Below are positions 6,435 to 8,478 of a DNA stretch of 8,478 nt, one piece after another (the stretch's first letter is position 1; each line of letters starts with the position of its first letter). The translations under genes were made by a program, and so were the position numbers. Source of the stretch: an uncultured Bacteroidales bacterium (GTDB lineage: Bacteria; Bacteroidota; Bacteroidia; Bacteroidales; UBA4417); NCBI GenBank assembly GCA_903917425.1, contig CAIXAQ010000201.1, positions 1-8,478 on the forward strand, in the 5' to 3' direction. Below the pieces are notes generated by a model. It saw only the letters and a list, made by a program, of their open reading frames with translations, was not told where the DNA came from and ran no database searches.

Positions 6435-7682
6435 GTGACTACTTCTCTTCCATTCAAACGGAAAATAATCAACGATCCTTTGTACGGCTTTATCACCATT
6501 GCCGATAAGTTAGTTTTTGACGTAATTGAGCACTCGTTTTTTCAGCGACTGCGGAGGATTGAACAATTGGGATTAGCTTCCATGGTGTATCCGGGTGCTT
6601 TGCATACGCGTTTTCATCATGCACTCGGAGCCATGCACCTGATGGGGCAGGCCATAGAAACTTTACGATCAAAGGGATTTCATATTTCGAACGAAGAAGC
6701 TCAGGGCGCCATACTTGCCATTTTATTGCACGATATCGGTCACGGTCCTTTTTCGCATGCTTTGGAGCACCAGATTGTACACTGCATTTCGCACGAGGAA
6801 ATTACGCTCATGTTTATGAAATATCTGAATGCTGAATTTGGCGGAAAATTAGATATGGCTATTTCTATTTTCGAAAACTCTTATCCGCGTAAATTCCTGC
6901 ACCAGTTGGTTTCGGGTCAGCTTGATATGGACAGGCTCGATTATTTGATGCGCGACAGCTTTTATACCGGTGTAAACGAGGGCGTTATCAGCACCGACCG
7001 CATACTTAAAATGCTGACTGTACTCGATGATGAGCTGGCCGTGGAATTGAAAGGCATTTATTCGATCGAGAAGTTTATTGTTGCCCGCCGGCTCATGTAC
7101 TGGCAGGTCTATTATCATAAAACGGTGCTGTCAGTCGAATATATGCTTGTAAGCATACTCAACAGGGCGCGGGTTCTGCTTGCTGAAAGCAAGGAGTTGC
7201 CGGCTTCGAAGGCATTGCGGTTTTTTCTGAGTCAGCAGATTGGTAAGGAGCAATTCGATTCGTCACCGGAAATATTGGCCACATTTGCAGCTCTCGACGA
7301 CTATGATATTCACAGCGCTATAAAGGAATGGTCGTCAAATCCCGATCCGGTTTTAAGTTTGCTTTGCACATCGCTGCTTAATCGGAAGCTCTTCAGGGTA
7401 ATTATTTCAAATACACCCTTTGCGCCAGAGAAAATAGAGAAAATCAGGGATAATATCACCGGGAAACTTAAGCTGAAAAGCGACGAGTATAAATTTTTAT
7501 CAGGCCTGGGCGAAATATCGAACAGTGCTTACGACCCCAACAACGATCGTATTACCATGGTTGATAAAAACGATCAGCGATGGGATATTTCGGGCCTTTC
7601 GGAACAACTGAATATTGCTATTTACAACAAAACGGTATCAAAGTATTTTATTTACTATCCCAAATGGGCGGAGGACAATTGA
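6435..7682 (+). CDS. HD-domain nucleotide phosphohydrolase, SAMHD1/YwfO-like (probable dNTP triphosphohydrolase)
   Basis: Predicted cytoplasmic metal-dependent enzyme of 415 residues. The HD metal site is complete: His62 in RFHHALG, His99-Asp100 in LLHDIGHGPFSH, and Asp166 in LDMDRLDYLMRDS. Compared with human SAMHD1, Asp166, Arg167, Tyr170 and Asp174 fall where metal- and dNTP-binding residues lie (Asp311, Lys312, Tyr315, Asp319), and His103, His108 and His120 also line up. Related proteins (SAMHD1, E. faecalis EF1143) hydrolyse dNTPs to deoxynucleosides and triphosphate, so dNTPase activity is the best inference; the real substrate is untested. Start is GTG at 6435: an in-frame TAA lies at 6423-6425, no ATG precedes the conserved KIINDPLYGFI segment, and the next Met is residue 50. 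It is divergent from porX. Its last codons and stop lie inside a heptamer repeat array (7674-7722). The C-terminal 120 or so residues have no motif I recognise. Confidence 0.9.
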   Translation: MTTSLPFKRKIINDPLYGFITIADKLVFDVIEHSFFQRLRRIEQLGLASMVYPGALHTRFHHALGAMHLMGQAIETLRSKGFHISNEEAQGAILAILLHDIGHGPFSHALEHQIVHCISHEEITLMFMKYLNAEFGGKLDMAISIFENSYPRKFLHQLVSGQLDMDRLDYLMRDSFYTGVNEGVISTDRILKMLTVLDDELAVELKGIYSIEKFIVARRLMYWQVYYHKTVLSVEYMLVSILNRARVLLAESKELPASKALRFFLSQQIGKEQFDSSPEILATFAALDDYDIHSAIKEWSSNPDPVLSLLCTSLLNRKLFRVIISNTPFAPEKIEKIRDNITGKLKLKSDEYKFLSGLGEISNSAYDPNNDRITMVDKNDQRWDISGLSEQLNIAIYNKTVSKYFIYYPKWAEDN

Positions 7683-7722
7683 CAATTGATAATGGATAAT
7701 GGACAATGGATAATGGACAATT
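7674..7722. repeat. Seven tandem copies of a 7-bp repeat (GAYAATK) across the end of the HD-domain gene
   Basis: Seven contiguous heptamers fill 49 bp exactly: GACAATT, GACAATT, GATAATG, GATAATG, GACAATG, GATAATG, GACAATT. The array starts within the coding sequence: the first unit encodes the last two residues (Asp-Asn), and the TGA stop spans the junction of units one and two (7680-7682). Units 2-7 are noncoding. It resembles the short tandemly repeated heptamers known from cyanobacteria and often seen between Bacteroidota genes. Confidence 0.93.
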
Positions 7723-7745
7723 ATTTATTCTTCAAATACTTATAA

Positions 7746-7841
7746 GCCTCAATCCTAATAGTACAAGTTCCTTACAACCTAAACTCCTAACAGCCTAAGT
7801 TCCTAACAGTCTAAACTCCTAGTAGCCTAAACTCCTATTGT
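7746..7841. repeat. Tandem array of 16-bp units (two 8-bp halves, CCTAAACT / CCTAACAG)
   Basis: Six 16-bp units run through 96 bp: units at 7778, 7794, 7810 and 7826 are close to CCTAAACTCCTAACAG, while those at 7746 and 7762 are more decayed. Each unit splits into two 8-mers beginning mostly CCTA, giving 12 octamers. The frequent TAA and TAG triplets in rotating frames make coding unlikely. It lies 23 bp after the heptamer array and 43 bp before the next promoter box. This array, the heptamers and the promoter box account for most of the 302-bp gap; I see no gene, RNA or clear terminator in the remainder. Confidence 0.85.
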
Positions 7842-7884
7842 GAAAATATTAACAGTAATCCTCACTTAACCGCTAAATAAATTT

Positions 7885-7892
7885 TACCTTTG
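7885..7892 (+). promoter_or_regulatory. Bacteroidota-type -7 promoter box (TACCTTTG) for the acyl-CoA dehydrogenase gene
   Basis: TACCTTTG followed by CAACC is a close match to the Bacteroidota TAnnTTTG box, and is the same type as that at 6294-6301. No convincing TTG lies about 20 bp upstream. The predicted transcript start near 7899 leaves a leader of about 85 nt before the ATG at 7985. Confidence 0.55.
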
Positions 7893-7984
7893 CAACCGAT
7901 TTCAATGCCATTTCTTATAAGGTGTTGAAGATTAGTTATATGGAATTTTCTCACTCGAAATAACATAAAAATATATTTACAGAA

Positions 7985-8478
7985 ATGTCAGAATTTATCG
8001 GAAAACTGGAAGATTTCAGTCTTACCAAAAGTCCAAAACAGCATGGCTCCATTCACAAGATCGGAATAATCGGTTGTGGGTCGATGGGGCAGGAAATCAC
8101 CAAAACGATCAGCCAGCATGGCTTTGATGTGGTGTGCCTCGACCTCGATTTACAGCGCGTTGCCGGTGGACTCGAAGGTATTTCACGCATGATTGACAAA
8201 GAAATTCTTCGCTGGGGAATGACCAACAGCGAGAAGCGCCTTATTATGTCGCGCATTAAAGGTACTGTCGAATATAGCGACCTGGCTGACTGCGATGTGG
8301 TTTTTGAAGTGATTAATTCACGCAAACCCGGTACCAGTCTCGAAATCCGAAAAGAAATACTTCAGAAGGCCGAAAAATTTGTTCGCCGTAATGCTATTCT
8401 GGCTTCGAATACGGCTACTCTTATGGTTTCTGACCTCGCATCCGGACTCGAATATCCTGATCGCGCCGTTGGGCTTCA
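7985..8478 (+). CDS. 3-hydroxyacyl-CoA dehydrogenase family protein, N-terminal half (runs off the right edge)
   Basis: The first 164 codons are present and the frame is open to the edge. The family oxidises (S)-3-hydroxyacyl-CoA to 3-oxoacyl-CoA with NAD, in beta-oxidation or, as 3-hydroxybutyryl-CoA dehydrogenase, in butyrate-type metabolism. The Rossmann fold is clear: IGIIGCGSMG with the GxGxxG at 30-35, and Asp53/Asp55 after the second strand for NAD binding. Further on are VVFEVINS (105-112) and SNTATLMVSDLA (141-152), whose Ser141 matches the catalytic serine; the family's catalytic histidine in GLHFF would be the next residue and is cut. The core begins near residue 25, so about 24 residues precede the usual start. 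The ATG at 7985 has an A-rich upstream context and a promoter box about 95 bp before it. Substrate chain length cannot be judged from this half, so I give no gene symbol. Confidence 0.9.
   Translation, partial: MSEFIGKLEDFSLTKSPKQHGSIHKIGIIGCGSMGQEITKTISQHGFDVVCLDLDLQRVAGGLEGISRMIDKEILRWGMTNSEKRLIMSRIKGTVEYSDLADCDVVFEVINSRKPGTSLEIRKEILQKAEKFVRRNAILASNTATLMVSDLASGLEYPDRAVGL

Noticed and set aside
7674..7841. Repeat region as a CRISPR array
   Set aside because: The units are 7 and 8/16 bp and directly abut each other without spacers, and no cas genes are present.
7940..7963. Seven-codon ATG frame in the leader of the acyl-CoA dehydrogenase gene as a leader peptide
   Set aside because: It has no ribosome-binding signal, no run of a regulatory amino acid, and no attenuator-like alternative stems visible; chance is enough.
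8053..8325. Minus-strand open frame of 90 codons at the right end
   Set aside because: It overlaps the conserved NAD-binding region of the acyl-CoA dehydrogenase on the other strand and has no independent support.

Overview
The window reads as chromosomal DNA of a member of the Bacteroidota. The evidence is a PorX-type response regulator (a regulator of the type IX secretion system), a TonB-dependent receptor with an N-terminal carboxypeptidase-regulatory-like domain followed by a DUF4249-type lipoprotein, two TAnnTTTG promoter boxes of the Bacteroidota kind, and start codons without clear Shine-Dalgarno sequences. The order or genus cannot be read from this stretch alone.

Layout. Positions 1-2598 on the minus strand hold an outer-membrane uptake pair: a TonB-dependent receptor, then the start of a DUF4249-like lipoprotein that runs off the left edge. 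A perfect 12-bp hairpin sits in the 54-bp gap between them, and a Fur-box-like sequence lies upstream of the receptor. Positions 2819-6256, also minus strand, hold porX, tsaE and ald in transcription order. tsaE and ald are 19 bp apart and probably cotranscribed; porX is separated from tsaE by 221 bp that contain a long imperfect inverted repeat ending in a T-run. From 6257 to 6434 is a divergent promoter region with a 17-bp dyad next to the porX start and a TATCTTTG box facing right. Positions 6435-7682 (plus strand) encode an HD-domain nucleotide phosphohydrolase of the SAMHD1/YwfO type. The 302-bp gap 7683-7984 contains two different tandem arrays, one of 7-bp and one of 8/16-bp units, then a TACCTTTG promoter box. 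From 7985 to the right edge is the first half of a 3-hydroxyacyl-CoA dehydrogenase.

How the genes work together. The receptor and lipoprotein should act together at the outer membrane on an unknown ligand, possibly iron-related if the Fur-like site is real. PorX is the regulatory centre of the window: its receiver domain is fused to an alkaline-phosphatase-fold (PglZ) domain whose likely metal ligands are all present, and it stands head to head with a second nucleotide-acting metalloenzyme (the HD protein). TsaE (tRNA t6A synthesis), alanine dehydrogenase and the acyl-CoA dehydrogenase are housekeeping or central metabolism. I found no phage-defence locus, CRISPR array, insertion sequence or RNA gene. 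The least explained parts are the repeats and inverted repeats between genes.
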